Below, one piece after another: positions 17,222-25,638 of a stretch of DNA of 64,000 nt. Every line of letters starts with the position of its first letter. Position 1 is the stretch's first letter. This stretch comes from Gammaproteobacteria bacterium. GTDB lineage: Bacteria > Pseudomonadota > Gammaproteobacteria > UBA6429 > Thiohalophilaceae. The DNA is taken from the NCBI GenBank assembly GCA_016194635.1, contig JACQBC010000027.1, positions 1 to 64,000 of the forward strand, written 5' to 3'. Both the position numbers and the translations under genes were made by a program. The notes under the pieces were generated by a model, which saw only the letters and a program-made list of their open reading frames with translations, ran no database searches and was not told where the DNA came from.

Positions 17222-17235
17222 ATGAGTTTTCCCCT

Positions 17236-18459
17236 TCAGTGATAATTCAATGATTCGATCACGTTGATTCGACTCACCGCACCTACCGGTATCGCCGCCG
17301 CGATGATAATACACAGCAGGGGTACGAGTACCGACAACACCAGGCTCATGGGATTCAACACCGGATGCACCTCTTGATTGACGATGCCACCTAACGGAAT
17401 ACCGATGTGTCGGCCGAGCATTACCAGTGTTACACCAAACACCAGTCCCAGTAACGCCCCCGCACTACCAACGAGTACCGACTCGGTATAAAGTAAACGG
17501 TACACATTCCACTTGTGCATGCCGAGGGCGCGCAGGGTGCCGATTTCACGAATGCGCTCAAAAAACGCCATCAGTAAAGAGTTACTGGTGATCACCCCCA
17601 CCATCAAGACCAGAATGATTGAGATTAATCGGCCGATACCACTGAACATACCCACCACGCGGCTGTAAACCGCATTGTCGTACCAAGGCGTGACACGCCA
17701 AGGCAGGCCTTGGACTTCAAACTGACGATTGAGCGCGGACTCCACTGCGGGAACATTTTTCGTAGCGTCGAGACGTATCACCAGTTGCGTTGCGCTCTCA
17801 CCGAGATCCAGCAGATTTTCCCTGAGGGTTTTTTCCAGTCCGGTAAACACCAGGCTTTGTTCAAGGATATTGTCGGGTGGAAAAGTCACGATACCACGCA
17901 CGTGCACAAGCGCGTTACTGTCCTCGCCATGGATTGTTTTTGATAACATCACTAACTCGTCGCCCGGTTTTAGACCGAGGCTTTTCGCCAATGCACGACC
18001 TACCAATACACCGTCGGGGTCGTCCACGGATAATAATTTCCCGGCCACAAGGTTTTTACCGTAGTCCGGTAACACTGCCATCAATGTCGATAGATCCGAA
18101 CCAAAACCAAAAAACGTGGTGCTCTTGTCGCCCTTGCCGATCAACCCCCCCATCATGACGCGTGGCATGACTACGCGCACATGTGGGTTTTTCATTACCG
18201 CGGCGGTTAGTGCGCGAGGGTCACGGATCAGGATTTTTTCCTGATCGGTCATAAAGTATTTTTTATAATCGCGGTGCTGGATACGCAAATGGCCATCGAT
18301 CTGATTGACCAGCGCATCCGACATATTCGTGGCAATACCGCCGGTGACGCCGTTGGTAAAGATCACCATGCTCACCCCCACCCCGATCACCACCAGGGTG
18401 GATATACTGCGCCGCCGGTTGCGACGCAGATTGTGCCAGGCCATTGTCAGAAAAAACAT
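17236..18459 (-). CDS. FtsX-type ABC transporter permease (first copy)
   Basis: 407 residues. N-terminal helix after NLRRNRRRS, a large periplasmic domain to about 270, three C-terminal helices and FERIREIGTLRALGMHKWNVYRLL, the FtsX coupling motif. GGAG stands 8 bases before the ATG. It is similar in plan to the next permease but clearly diverged, so a LolCE-like heterodimer is likely. Confidence 0.9.
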   Translation of the reverse strand: MFFLTMAWHNLRRNRRRSISTLVVIGVGVSMVIFTNGVTGGIATNMSDALVNQIDGHLRIQHRDYKKYFMTDQEKILIRDPRALTAAVMKNPHVRVVMPRVMMGGLIGKGDKSTTFFGFGSDLSTLMAVLPDYGKNLVAGKLLSVDDPDGVLVGRALAKSLGLKPGDELVMLSKTIHGEDSNALVHVRGIVTFPPDNILEQSLVFTGLEKTLRENLLDLGESATQLVIRLDATKNVPAVESALNRQFEVQGLPWRVTPWYDNAVYSRVVGMFSGIGRLISIILVLMVGVITSNSLLMAFFERIREIGTLRALGMHKWNVYRLLYTESVLVGSAGALLGLVFGVTLVMLGRHIGIPLGGIVNQEVHPVLNPMSLVLSVLVPLLCIIIAAAIPVGAVSRINVIESLNYH

Positions 18460-18475
18460 GTGTTATGCTCCGGGA

Positions 18476-18940
18476 TTATTTGACCGTAATTTCAACTGGT
18501 TTAGTGTCGGCGGCAAAAACGAAACTCAGCTTTTCAAAACTCGGCATACCGGAAAAAAGTGACAGCTTAAAACCGTTGGAAAATCCCAACGGCTCGGCCG
18601 GCAGATGCAAAAAATTGTGATCCAGATCGTTGTTGCTGTTTTCGTCGTGAAACACAGTCATGGCATAACTGCCGTAGGGTAAATGCGGAAAAATCAAGGT
18701 CGCTTGGTTCTGCTGGATCGTTCCCACCACGCGCCGGTCGGGTTTGCCGAACACGTCGTGCCCATCACTGAACAGGCTCGCGATCACCTGTCCACGATCA
18801 TGCGCAAACCCAGTAACATGAATTTGCAGGTCCGCCTCCGTGGGTTGCGGCCAGGCCGACACCACCAGCCCCCATAAACCAACCCCCAGTAACCAGGATT
18901 GAACTACTTTTCTCATCCCAACCGAACTATGTAGTAACAT
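18476..18940 (-). CDS. Secreted DUF2141 protein
   Basis: 154 residues. Signal peptide to about residue 32, then a DUF2141-type Ig-like domain: GQVIASLFSDGHDVFG, FPHLPYGSYAMTVFHDENSNNDLDHNFL and PAEPLGFSNG are characteristic, with the acidic DENSNNDLD loop likely binding calcium. GGAGG lies 6 bases before the ATG. First gene of the operon repressed or activated by the divergent TetR protein. Function of DUF2141 is unknown; here it may be cargo or an accessory to the transporter. Confidence 0.85.
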   Translation of the reverse strand: MLLHSSVGMRKVVQSWLLGVGLWGLVVSAWPQPTEADLQIHVTGFAHDRGQVIASLFSDGHDVFGKPDRRVVGTIQQNQATLIFPHLPYGSYAMTVFHDENSNNDLDHNFLHLPAEPLGFSNGFKLSLFSGMPSFEKLSFVFAADTKPVEITVK

Positions 18941-18967
18941 GGCTTACCTCCGTCTAACATAAATACG

Positions 18968-18989
18968 AAAATGGACATGTGTTCATTTT
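18968..18989. promoter_or_regulatory. Imperfect palindrome in the TetR/DUF2141 divergent promoter
   Basis: AAAATG...CATTTT arms around CATGTG, in the 160-base gap between the transport operon and the TetR gene, close to the operon start. It is a candidate operator for the TetR protein. It resembles the second palindrome at 19040 only weakly. Confidence 0.35.
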
Positions 18990-19039
18990 TGGACTGTAGT
19001 TCATAAGGGCCGGCCGTACCAGAACAGCACTGCCCCCGC

Positions 19040-19059
19040 TGTTTGTTAATGAACAAACA
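19040..19059. promoter_or_regulatory. Palindrome TGTTTGTT-AATG-AACAAACA, probable TetR operator
   Basis: Perfect 8-base arms around 4 bases, 41 bases before the TetR start codon. Size and position suit binding of a TetR dimer that controls its own gene and the divergent transport operon. Confidence 0.6.
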
Positions 19060-19100
19060 CGCTGGTTTTGTTTATAAATGCGATACAAGAGGTGTTGCCA

Positions 19101-19691
19101 ATGCGTAAAAAAACCGAAGACCGACGCCCGCAAAAAACCCGCCAGGCGCTGAACGAGGCACTGATTGCGCTGATGTTCGAGAAAAGTTACGACAGCATTG
19201 TCGTTCAAGAGATCCTGGATCGCGCTAATATCGGGCGTTCAACTTTTTACACACACTTTCGTGATAAAGATGAATTGCTAGTGGATGGCCTGCAGGGGCT
19301 CAAGAAACTTTTGCGTGAAGCACAAATGGCAACCGTGGTTTCGTCCGCCAATCGCCACGAAAAAGTGATCGGCTTTAGTCTGGCGATGTTTGAACACGCC
19401 TACGACTTCAAAAAACTTTATTGGACCTTGGTGCACGGACAATGCTGGAGTAGTATTCGACAACATATCGAGGAAATACTTTTCCAGTTGATGAAAGAAG
19501 AGGCCCGGCCGCTTTTTAAAAAGAGGGGTCCCAGTGAACTGCCGTTTGAGCTTTTTATACACTTTTTAGCCTCGACGTTTATTGCAGTAATGACCTGGTG
19601 GTTTAACGCCAAAAATCCCATACCGCCTAAAGAAATCAATACGCATTTCAGAAAATTAGTCATCCCTACGCTGCTGGATAATTTAAACTAA
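19101..19691 (+). CDS. TetR-family transcriptional regulator
   Basis: 196 residues from MRKKTEDRRPQ. N-terminal HTH (SIVVQEILDRANIGRSTFYTHFRDKDELL) is typical TetR; the C-terminal ligand domain is unassigned. An upstream TTG start at 19068 would read through the operator region and has no ribosome-binding site, whereas AGAGG precedes this ATG. It is divergent from the DUF2141/ABC operon and is its likely repressor. The inducer may be the substrate moved by the transporter. Confidence 0.9.
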   Translation: MRKKTEDRRPQKTRQALNEALIALMFEKSYDSIVVQEILDRANIGRSTFYTHFRDKDELLVDGLQGLKKLLREAQMATVVSSANRHEKVIGFSLAMFEHAYDFKKLYWTLVHGQCWSSIRQHIEEILFQLMKEEARPLFKKRGPSELPFELFIHFLASTFIAVMTWWFNAKNPIPPKEINTHFRKLVIPTLLDNLN

Positions 19692-19709
19692 AACTAACCA
19701 TCCCTATAT

Positions 19710-20396
19710 TCATTGCAACCGTGGACGGCGATCCCGCTGGGTAATACGCACCACCAGCGCAAAGTGAAAACTGATCCCCACCAGCACGGCGATATGAAAA
19801 ACCTCGTGCGGGCCAATCACGCCGCGCACCAGCGTAGGCATCTGGATGAATTCCATGATCGCCCCGGCGGTGTAAGCGAGCGCGCCGTAGAGCAGCGGTT
19901 TAATACATCCAAACGAATGACGGCGGTACAGCAGGATGCCGGTCACCGCGCCCAACCAGCCGAGCCCGAGGTACAACCCGAGCCCGAGCCATTCGGCGAT
20001 GTCGTGGAAAAAAATCGTTTTCAGCGTGATACCGGTAATGGCGATGGTCCAGACCAGCACTAAAATACCCCAGCGCCAACCACGTTGGAACAATATTCCA
20101 TGGATGGGCGTAAAGGTACCGGCGATCAGGAAAAATATCCCCGCGTGATCCAGCCGTTGCAGGACATTACGCGCCGCTCCTCCAGGCTGCAGTAAATGAA
20201 ACACACCGCTCATGGCCAGCAGAAACACCACCGAAACACTGAAGATCACCAATGCCAACACGCGACCGGCGTGACCGCGTCCACGGATAATCAGCCAGAT
20301 CCCCAGCGCACAGAAAACCCCCGCGCCCACGAGATGGCTGAGCGAGCTGAAGGGCTCACTGAATCCGGGGATGGGAATTATCGGCGCTGATGTCAT
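19710..20396 (-). CDS. trhA: Hemolysin III / TrhA family membrane protein
   Basis: 228 residues from MTSAPIIPIPGF, seven predicted TM helices. Motifs SHLVGAG, RLDHAGIFFLIAGTFTP and GPHEVFHIAVLVG with the conserved His residues define the PAQR-like hemolysin III family. In E. coli TrhA affects membrane energetics and fluidity homeostasis. Longer in-frame starts up to 20495 would overlap the terminator at 20461-20486, which argues for the start given. Confidence 0.9.
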   Translation of the reverse strand: MTSAPIIPIPGFSEPFSSLSHLVGAGVFCALGIWLIIRGRGHAGRVLALVIFSVSVVFLLAMSGVFHLLQPGGAARNVLQRLDHAGIFFLIAGTFTPIHGILFQRGWRWGILVLVWTIAITGITLKTIFFHDIAEWLGLGLYLGLGWLGAVTGILLYRRHSFGCIKPLLYGALAYTAGAIMEFIQMPTLVRGVIGPHEVFHIAVLVGISFHFALVVRITQRDRRPRLQ

Positions 20397-20460
20397 AACG
20401 GGTACATATAATGAAGCGGGAGTATGACAAGTATATGTGGACCGTAGCGCTATGCGGAAT

Positions 20461-20486
20461 AAAAAGACGCGCAATTGCGCGCCTCT
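20461..20486 (-). terminator. Rho-independent terminator after the 20.6 kb peroxiredoxin
   Basis: On the minus strand a GC-rich stem around GCGCAATTGCGC is followed by TTTTT (20461-20465). It lies 114 bases after the stop of the peroxiredoxin-like gene. Confidence 0.75.
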
Positions 20487-20599
20487 TATCATCACTCAAA
20501 GTCTTCCATGCGTGGTGAACAACTGTACGGCCCCACCGGTTTACGCTGAGCGCGTTAAAAATACCACCACAGCTCCACCGGTGCTCCCTTGACGATCAT

Positions 20600-21379
20600 T
20601 TATTTTTTTGACGATTCCTTGGGCAACTGCTGTAGCGCGGTCAGGATATCGGCGGGTTCCATGCGTTTTTTGTAGTCCGTGTTAACAAAAGCCGCGCGCA
20701 CCACCCCGGTTTGATCAATCACAAAGGTACCCGGTATCGGCAAACCCAGTCGTCCCTTGCCGTTAAAGGAGGCTACATCCAGACCAAACGCATGTTTGTA
20801 GGCCGCGTCCAGTTCCGCTGGGATTTCCCAATACAGGTGGTACGACTTGATAACCGCATAATCCAGATCGCTCAACACCTCGAAGGGATAACCCTGCTTG
20901 TTGAATTGCGCCACGGTTTTGTCCGGTGTCTGTGGGGTAATCGCGATGATCGACGCGCCGTAGTGCTTAAATTGCGGCAGGGATTCCTTTAACTGGTGCA
21001 TTTGCAGATTGCAGTACGGACACCATGCGCCCCGATAGAATGTCAACACCACCGGGCCTTGTTTCAACAGCGCACTGAGTCTTACAGTTTTCCCCAAGGG
21101 ATTCTTCAAGGAAAAATCCGCAGCCTGGGCACCTAGCTTAAGACCGGCGTCCGGCATTTGCGCCGCTAGATCTTCGGCAGCCTTGGTCATGACCGCCATG
21201 TCCTGTGGCTCCACTTTGATGGCATCTTTACCGGTATACAGTTGCTTCTCTACCTGTTTGACACTTTCGGTATAACTCGGCAGCGCAGCGGCCGTTTCGG
21301 AGGCTTGTACCCTGGACGCACTAAGAGCGCTGGCGATCAAGACAATCCCGAACATCGTTAGAGAATAAAACGTTTTCAT
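20600..21379 (-). CDS. Exported peroxiredoxin-like (AhpC/TSA-redoxin) protein
   Basis: 259 residues. Signal peptide 1-26 (cut near VQASE), an unassigned helical segment to about 85, then a thioredoxin-fold domain with FYRGAWCPYCNLQMHQLKE. The WCPYC pair gives a CxxC redox site. AGGAG 6 bases before the ATG. Likely a periplasmic peroxide or thiol-disulfide enzyme. It is separate in sequence type from the Bcp-like protein at 9.1 kb. Confidence 0.85.
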   Translation of the reverse strand: MKTFYSLTMFGIVLIASALSASRVQASETAAALPSYTESVKQVEKQLYTGKDAIKVEPQDMAVMTKAAEDLAAQMPDAGLKLGAQAADFSLKNPLGKTVRLSALLKQGPVVLTFYRGAWCPYCNLQMHQLKESLPQFKHYGASIIAITPQTPDKTVAQFNKQGYPFEVLSDLDYAVIKSYHLYWEIPAELDAAYKHAFGLDVASFNGKGRLGLPIPGTFVIDQTGVVRAAFVNTDYKKRMEPADILTALQQLPKESSKK

Positions 21380-21424
21380 AAAGAACTCCTGTTGAGATGA
21401 ATGCTTAGTTGAATCGTCCGTCGC

Positions 21425-22156
21425 CTACATGGACGCGAACTGGTGTTCCACCGCCTTATGGTCCGCCTTCCATGCCGAGTAGAGTTGCTTTGACATGGGG
21501 TCTGGAAAAATATCCTCCGTGCCCGCCACGACGCCTTCCAACACCGCTTGTACCACCGCGGACGCGGGGGTCTTTGGCATATCGATCGACCGGATCATGT
21601 CCGTGTCCACCGCGCCTGGAAAGACCCCGAAGACCTGGATTTTTCGTTTAGCCAGATCCGCGCGTAACGATTGGGTCATCGACCAGGCCGCAGCCTTCGA
21701 GGCGTTGTAAGCGGCAAGTCCAGGCATACTGGCCAGCGCCACCAAAGTGAGGATGTTGATCACCGCCCCGCCGCCACTGGCTTCGATGACCGGCGCGAAC
21801 GCGCGCGTCATAGACAACATCCCGTAGTAGTTCGTGTCCATATTGCGGCGCACGGCGGCGGTGGAAATCTCCAGCAAACTTCCAAAATCCAGTACCCCGG
21901 CATTGTTAATGAGTAGATTAACATCCTTTGCCCGCGTGACGGCGGCGGCAATCGCCTCCGGCTGCGTGACATCCAGCGGCAGCGCTTCAACCCGTTTGGG
22001 ATCGAGCGCCACCAGCGCCGTCAATGCCTCGGGTCGGCGCGCGGCCGCGTAAACACGGGCCGCGCCGTTTTTGAGCAGCGCTTCGACAAAAACGTTGCCG
22101 ATACCCCGGTTCGCTCCGGTAACCAATACCTTAGCGTTTTTGATTTGCAAGAGCAT
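21425..22156 (-). CDS. SDR-family oxidoreductase
   Basis: About 243 residues. NAD(P)-binding TGANRGIGNVF, NNAG, and catalytic Ser/Tyr/Lys with YNASKAAAWSMTQ. Substrate unknown. The start is uncertain: AGGAG is only one base from this ATG but 7 bases from a TTG two codons later (22150); an upstream TTG at 22180 is also in frame. It diverges from a LysR-type regulator, the usual sign of a regulator-target pair. Confidence 0.88.
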   Translation of the reverse strand: MLLQIKNAKVLVTGANRGIGNVFVEALLKNGAARVYAAARRPEALTALVALDPKRVEALPLDVTQPEAIAAAVTRAKDVNLLINNAGVLDFGSLLEISTAAVRRNMDTNYYGMLSMTRAFAPVIEASGGGAVINILTLVALASMPGLAAYNASKAAAWSMTQSLRADLAKRKIQVFGVFPGAVDTDMIRSIDMPKTPASAVVQAVLEGVVAGTEDIFPDPMSKQLYSAWKADHKAVEHQFASM

Positions 22157-22343
22157 TCTCCTTTCCAAATTGGGTTGCAAAAAATCGTACTCGATAACCC
22201 CATCATTGACTCGCTTCAGAATGGATTACCGTTCATGGCAAGGGGAGTGGGTTTGTGGTTGCCATCAACCTATACCTGTATCTGTTTAACGAAAGCGATA
22301 ATAGAACGCATACCCTAGCGGATAAACCGTTTGTCGCGCATTG

Positions 22344-22368
22344 CATTCGTGCATATACTGCACGAATG
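22344..22368. promoter_or_regulatory. Palindrome overlapping the lysR-type start codon
   Basis: CATTCGTGCA and TGCACGAATG, perfect 10-base arms around 5 bases. The centre has the T-N11-A pattern (TGCATATACTGCA) of LysR operators. Its last three bases are the ATG of the regulator, so protein bound there would block transcription or initiation; the RNA could also fold over the start. Confidence 0.6.
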
Positions 22369-23259
22369 GATATCGAAAACATGCGTTTATTTGTCGAGGT
22401 CGCACGCCGAGGCAATTTTGCGACGGTAGCGCGTGACCGAGATATCGATCCCTCCTCCGTATCACGGGCAATCGTCCTATTAGAAGACACGCTCGGGGTC
22501 CGTCTCCTGCAACGTTCGACCCGTCGTGTCGCGCTCACCGAAGCCGGGGAAATTTATCTTAGCCGGATAGTACCCTTGCTGGATGATCTGGATCGCGCGC
22601 GCGACGCCGCACGTGGTGTCAGCACCGGACCCAGCGGTAGCTTGCGTATGACCGCCTCGGTCGCCTTCGGCACGACGTGTTTGATACCGCTGCTGCCGGC
22701 ATTTCGTCAGCAGTATCCCGACGTGAAATTGGAGTTACAGTTGACCGACACGATTCTGGATTTGGTGGCCGAGCGTATCGATCTTGCGCTGCGGCTTGGA
22801 CGTCAGGTCGACGCGAATTTTATCGCGGTTAAACTATTTGATACCCGCTACCGGGTGTGCGCCAGTCCCGCCTACCTCAAGGACAAGCAGGCGCCACAAG
22901 CACCCGCGGATCTACAACAGCATCGATGCCTGCTGATTGCCTTACCGGAATTCCGCTCGCGCTGGCTGTTTCGCGATCCGCGAGGAACGGTAACGGAAAT
23001 TCCGGTGCACGGCGATATAACTATTCTAAACGCACTGGCCCTGCGTGCCTGCGCGCTGGCGGGCATGGGACCGGTGCTACTGGCCAACTGGCTCATCGAT
23101 GCGGACATCGCCGAAGGGCGGTTAGTCGATCTCTTCCCGGAGTACCGCGTCTCGGTCGCCGATTTCGATACCGCCGCTTGGCTTTTATACCCGAGTCGTG
23201 CGCACCTACCGAACAAAGTGCGCGTCATGATCGACTTCCTCAAACAACACCTGAACTAA
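22366..23259 (+). CDS. LysR-family transcriptional regulator
   Basis: 297 residues from MDIENMRLFVEVARRGNFATV. Winged HTH at 1-60 (RDIDPSSVSRAIVLLEDTLGVRLLQRSTR), effector-binding domain from about 90. A GTG start at 22255 with AGGGGAG upstream would add 37 residues not usual in the family; the chosen ATG has no clear ribosome-binding site and lies in the palindrome. It is divergent from the SDR gene, its likely target. Confidence 0.9.
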   Translation: MDIENMRLFVEVARRGNFATVARDRDIDPSSVSRAIVLLEDTLGVRLLQRSTRRVALTEAGEIYLSRIVPLLDDLDRARDAARGVSTGPSGSLRMTASVAFGTTCLIPLLPAFRQQYPDVKLELQLTDTILDLVAERIDLALRLGRQVDANFIAVKLFDTRYRVCASPAYLKDKQAPQAPADLQQHRCLLIALPEFRSRWLFRDPRGTVTEIPVHGDITILNALALRACALAGMGPVLLANWLIDADIAEGRLVDLFPEYRVSVADFDTAAWLLYPSRAHLPNKVRVMIDFLKQHLN

Positions 23260-23282
23260 CCACACGTGCTGTTGGTGACAAG

Positions 23283-24044
23283 CTAAAAACTCATCGCCTG
23301 GTAGGTGGCGCGCGCGATCTCTAATAATTGCTTGCGGTCCTTCTCGCCCACCAGCGCGAAGCCTAGGGTATTATCCACCCAGTACATCACCTGCTGACCG
23401 TCTTCCTGGTCCATGCGAAATCCGGTTTGTTCCGTGCCAACATCTTTCACCGTCACGTACAAGGTTAACCGCGCGCCGATCGAATTCTGGTACATGAACT
23501 GCGCCGCCGCGCCTTTGTCGCCGGGTAATAAGCGTCCGCCCACCAGTTGATAACCAAAGCGGGTCAGATCCGGTGTACGCAGGGGATGACCCAGGCGTTT
23601 GGATAACCACTGCACCAAATGCGCTTCTTGGTCCGCACCCACCTCCACCGGGTGCAATACTTCCGCACTGTAGACCACATGCGCTACGGCGGCGCGTTCG
23701 GTAAACGGCTCGGCAACCGTCACGGTGGTCACGACCTCGCCGCGCAGCAGATAACCGCCCAGGCCGCCTACCACCAACCATACCATGGCCGCCGCGGCCC
23801 GGTAATAACGCCATTGCGACTGGGCCTTGACAATGTGGGTTAACCGTTCGGGGATCGGCTCTTCGCGGATACGATCAAACAAGCCGTGCAGCAACTGATT
23901 TTGCATTTGATAGATACGCGCCTTGTCCGCCAGGTCGGGATGAACCGTCAGGTAATGTTCTATTTCCGCGCGCCGCTGCGGGCTGAGACGATCATCGACA
24001 TAGGCCTGCAATTCTTGGTCGCTCAGTGGTGGTGTAGTACTCAT
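23283..24044 (-). CDS. Membrane anti-sigma factor
   Basis: 253 residues. N-terminal LSDQELQAYVDDRLSPQRRAEIEHYL follows the anti-sigma domain pattern (like RsiW or FecR-type regulators) but has no zinc-binding Cys. One TM helix at about 79-99, then a periplasmic domain of 150 residues with GYQLVGGRLLPGDKGAAAQFMYQN. Start overlaps the sigma gene stop by 4 bases. It should hold the ECF sigma factor inactive until an envelope signal. Confidence 0.85.
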   Translation of the reverse strand: MSTTPPLSDQELQAYVDDRLSPQRRAEIEHYLTVHPDLADKARIYQMQNQLLHGLFDRIREEPIPERLTHIVKAQSQWRYYRAAAAMVWLVVGGLGGYLLRGEVVTTVTVAEPFTERAAVAHVVYSAEVLHPVEVGADQEAHLVQWLSKRLGHPLRTPDLTRFGYQLVGGRLLPGDKGAAAQFMYQNSIGARLTLYVTVKDVGTEQTGFRMDQEDGQQVMYWVDNTLGFALVGEKDRKQLLEIARATYQAMSF

Positions 24045-24532
24045 TTTACCCTCCTCAAAGATGGACCGGTGTCACCTTCCATCAATTGCCGTAGGCGTTC
24101 GCGGGCACGCCCCAAGCGCGACATCACCGTGCCGACGGGTAAGGCCAAGACTTGTGCGGTCTGTTCATACGACAGCTGCTCCAGACCGACTAATAATATT
24201 ACCGCGCGTTGTTCGGCGGTTAAGTTATGCAATGCCTGCATAAAATCGCGCGCCACCAGCATTTCTTCGGCCATCCCGTCCGCCGCGGACGTTTCAGGCG
24301 GGGGTATGTTGCTCAACCACGCGCGCGAGCGCGATAACTGATTCACAAAGATATTGTGCATGATCGTGAATAACCAGGCGCGCACGTCACTGCCCTGACG
24401 AAACAGTGAATATTTGTTGATCGCCCGTTCCAAGGTATCCTGCACCAGGTCATCCGCCAAACTACGATCGCGCAGCAAGGCGATGGCGTAACGGCGCAAA
24501 TTAGCAATATGTTCGGTAAACGGGTAGATCAC
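24041..24532 (-). CDS. ECF RNA polymerase sigma factor
   Basis: 163 residues with sigma region 2 (DDLVQDTLERAINKYSLF, VRAWLFTIMHNIFVNQL) and region 4 (SYEQTAQVLALPVGTVMSRLGRARERL). Translated from an ATG 12 bases after the NTF2-like gene and coupled to the anti-sigma gene. It probably recognises the GGAATAATT-N13-GTTTAT elements at 25015 and 26331, upstream of its own operon and the secreted protein/P460 operon. Confidence 0.92.
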   Translation of the reverse strand: MIYPFTEHIANLRRYAIALLRDRSLADDLVQDTLERAINKYSLFRQGSDVRAWLFTIMHNIFVNQLSRSRAWLSNIPPPETSAADGMAEEMLVARDFMQALHNLTAEQRAVILLVGLEQLSYEQTAQVLALPVGTVMSRLGRARERLRQLMEGDTGPSLRRVK

Positions 24533-24544
24533 ACCAACACCTGG

Positions 24545-24967
24545 TTAGTAACTCATCCCTAACTTAGGATCAATCTGCCACACCTCATTCACCAGTTTAC
24601 CTTCACGGTAAGTTAGCACATACCGTACCTTGATGGTATTTTTCCCGGTGAATGTCACGTTGGCAGTTACCGTAGCGCCTTTGGGATTGGCGCTTTCAGC
24701 CAGCTTATCCACGCTGACTTGCAGCACGCTGTTTGACTTGGTAAATTTAGCCCACACGTCTTGAATGGACTCCATTCCCTTGTAACTTCCATCGAGCGGT
24801 CCGCCCACCCATTGCAATTCCGCGTCGGTGCTGTAACCGGCCATGATGCCCTGCATCTGTCCGCTCGCGATGGCTTTAAAATGGCTGTTGGCATCATCAC
24901 TTGCCGTGGCGAAGGCGGTTACTGACAATAACGATAAAGCGCTCGCGACTAAAGCAGTACGTAACAT
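24545..24967 (-). CDS. Secreted SnoaL/NTF2-like protein
   Basis: 140 residues. Signal peptide 1-22 (ATA/TAFATA), then an NTF2-like cone fold: FKAIASGQMQGIMAGYSTDAELQWVGGPLDGSYKGMESIQDVWAKF. No catalytic residues can be assigned. GGAG 9 bases before the ATG. First gene of the NTF2-sigma-anti-sigma operon, hence probably part of the sigma factor's response. Confidence 0.82.
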   Translation of the reverse strand: MLRTALVASALSLLSVTAFATASDDANSHFKAIASGQMQGIMAGYSTDAELQWVGGPLDGSYKGMESIQDVWAKFTKSNSVLQVSVDKLAESANPKGATVTANVTFTGKNTIKVRYVLTYREGKLVNEVWQIDPKLGMSY

Positions 24968-25014
24968 CGTGTGTTCTCCAGGTAAGGTACATCCCCGCGG
25001 GATGTTTCAAGGCT

Positions 25015-25042
25015 ATAAACACACCAGGATTAAAATTATTCC
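25015..25042 (-). promoter_or_regulatory. ECF-type promoter upstream of the NTF2-sigma-anti-sigma operon
   Basis: GGAATAATT (25034-25042), 13 bases, GTTTAT (25015-25020) on the minus strand. Identical hexamers and spacing occur at 26331-26358. This suggests autoregulation by the ECF sigma factor. It starts about 45 bases before the NTF2-like gene. Confidence 0.65.
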
Positions 25043-25051
25043 GCATCGCTT

Positions 25052-25092
25052 AAAAAAATGCGTCGCCATCCAGTGCCCTGAGATGGCGACGC
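25052..25092 (-). terminator. Rho-independent terminator after cytochrome P460
   Basis: Perfect 11-base-pair stem (GCGTCGCCATC with its complement at 25082-25092) around an 11-base loop, then a run of seven T on the minus strand. It begins 23 bases after the P460 stop and separates that unit from the sigma operon. Confidence 0.9.
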
Positions 25093-25114
25093 AAACACTC
25101 ACTCTATATTAAGG

Positions 25115-25621
25115 TTAGGGAAAGGGTGCCGGATGGGTAAACATCCAGTCATTGTTCTTCACGGCGGTATGGCAGGCCAGACATTCCTGCACAAAATTCG
25201 CGTCCTTGCCGTAGGGCTTTTGATCCATGCCCACCCAGCGCGCGTATCCCCAGCCGCCGGTGGCGGCGTATTTCTTGGCGTCCTTGACCATGAATTCCGC
25301 CTGCGCAAAATCCCCAGGCACTAACGCGGTGGGCCAATGCTCGTCGACCTTTTCCTTCCAGGCCAACTTAGCCAGAATCGCGCCGTCCGGCCAGGGATGG
25401 GTGTTACCCGCACGCGCCGCCTGCACCGCCGTGTCGTTACCGACGATCACCCGCAGTTGTTTTTTATCGCTACGGTACGACGACCCAATCACGCGCCAAT
25501 CTTTATACCCCTTAGGCAGTTCAATACCGTTGGGAGCGGCGGGTACCGCCCCACCGGCCGCCATCACATGGATAGCGGTGCCTAAGACCATCAATGCCGT
25601 AATACGCTGTAGCCCTATCAT
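25115..25621 (-). CDS. Cytochrome P460-family c-type cytochrome
   Basis: 168 residues. Signal peptide 1-22, conserved GYKDWRVIGSSYR, PWPDGAILAKLAWKEK (Lys85 or Lys89 may be the heme-crosslinked lysine of P460), and a C-terminal heme site CLACH (147-151). P460 enzymes oxidise hydroxylamine or detoxify NO-type nitrogen oxides in the periplasm; many family members are uncharacterised. It is 17 bases downstream of the dockerin-like gene, in one operon. Confidence 0.88.
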   Translation of the reverse strand: MIGLQRITALMVLGTAIHVMAAGGAVPAAPNGIELPKGYKDWRVIGSSYRSDKKQLRVIVGNDTAVQAARAGNTHPWPDGAILAKLAWKEKVDEHWPTALVPGDFAQAEFMVKDAKKYAATGGWGYARWVGMDQKPYGKDANFVQECLACHTAVKNNDWMFTHPAPFP

Positions 25622-25638
25622 TAATGTTTCCTCGCTCG

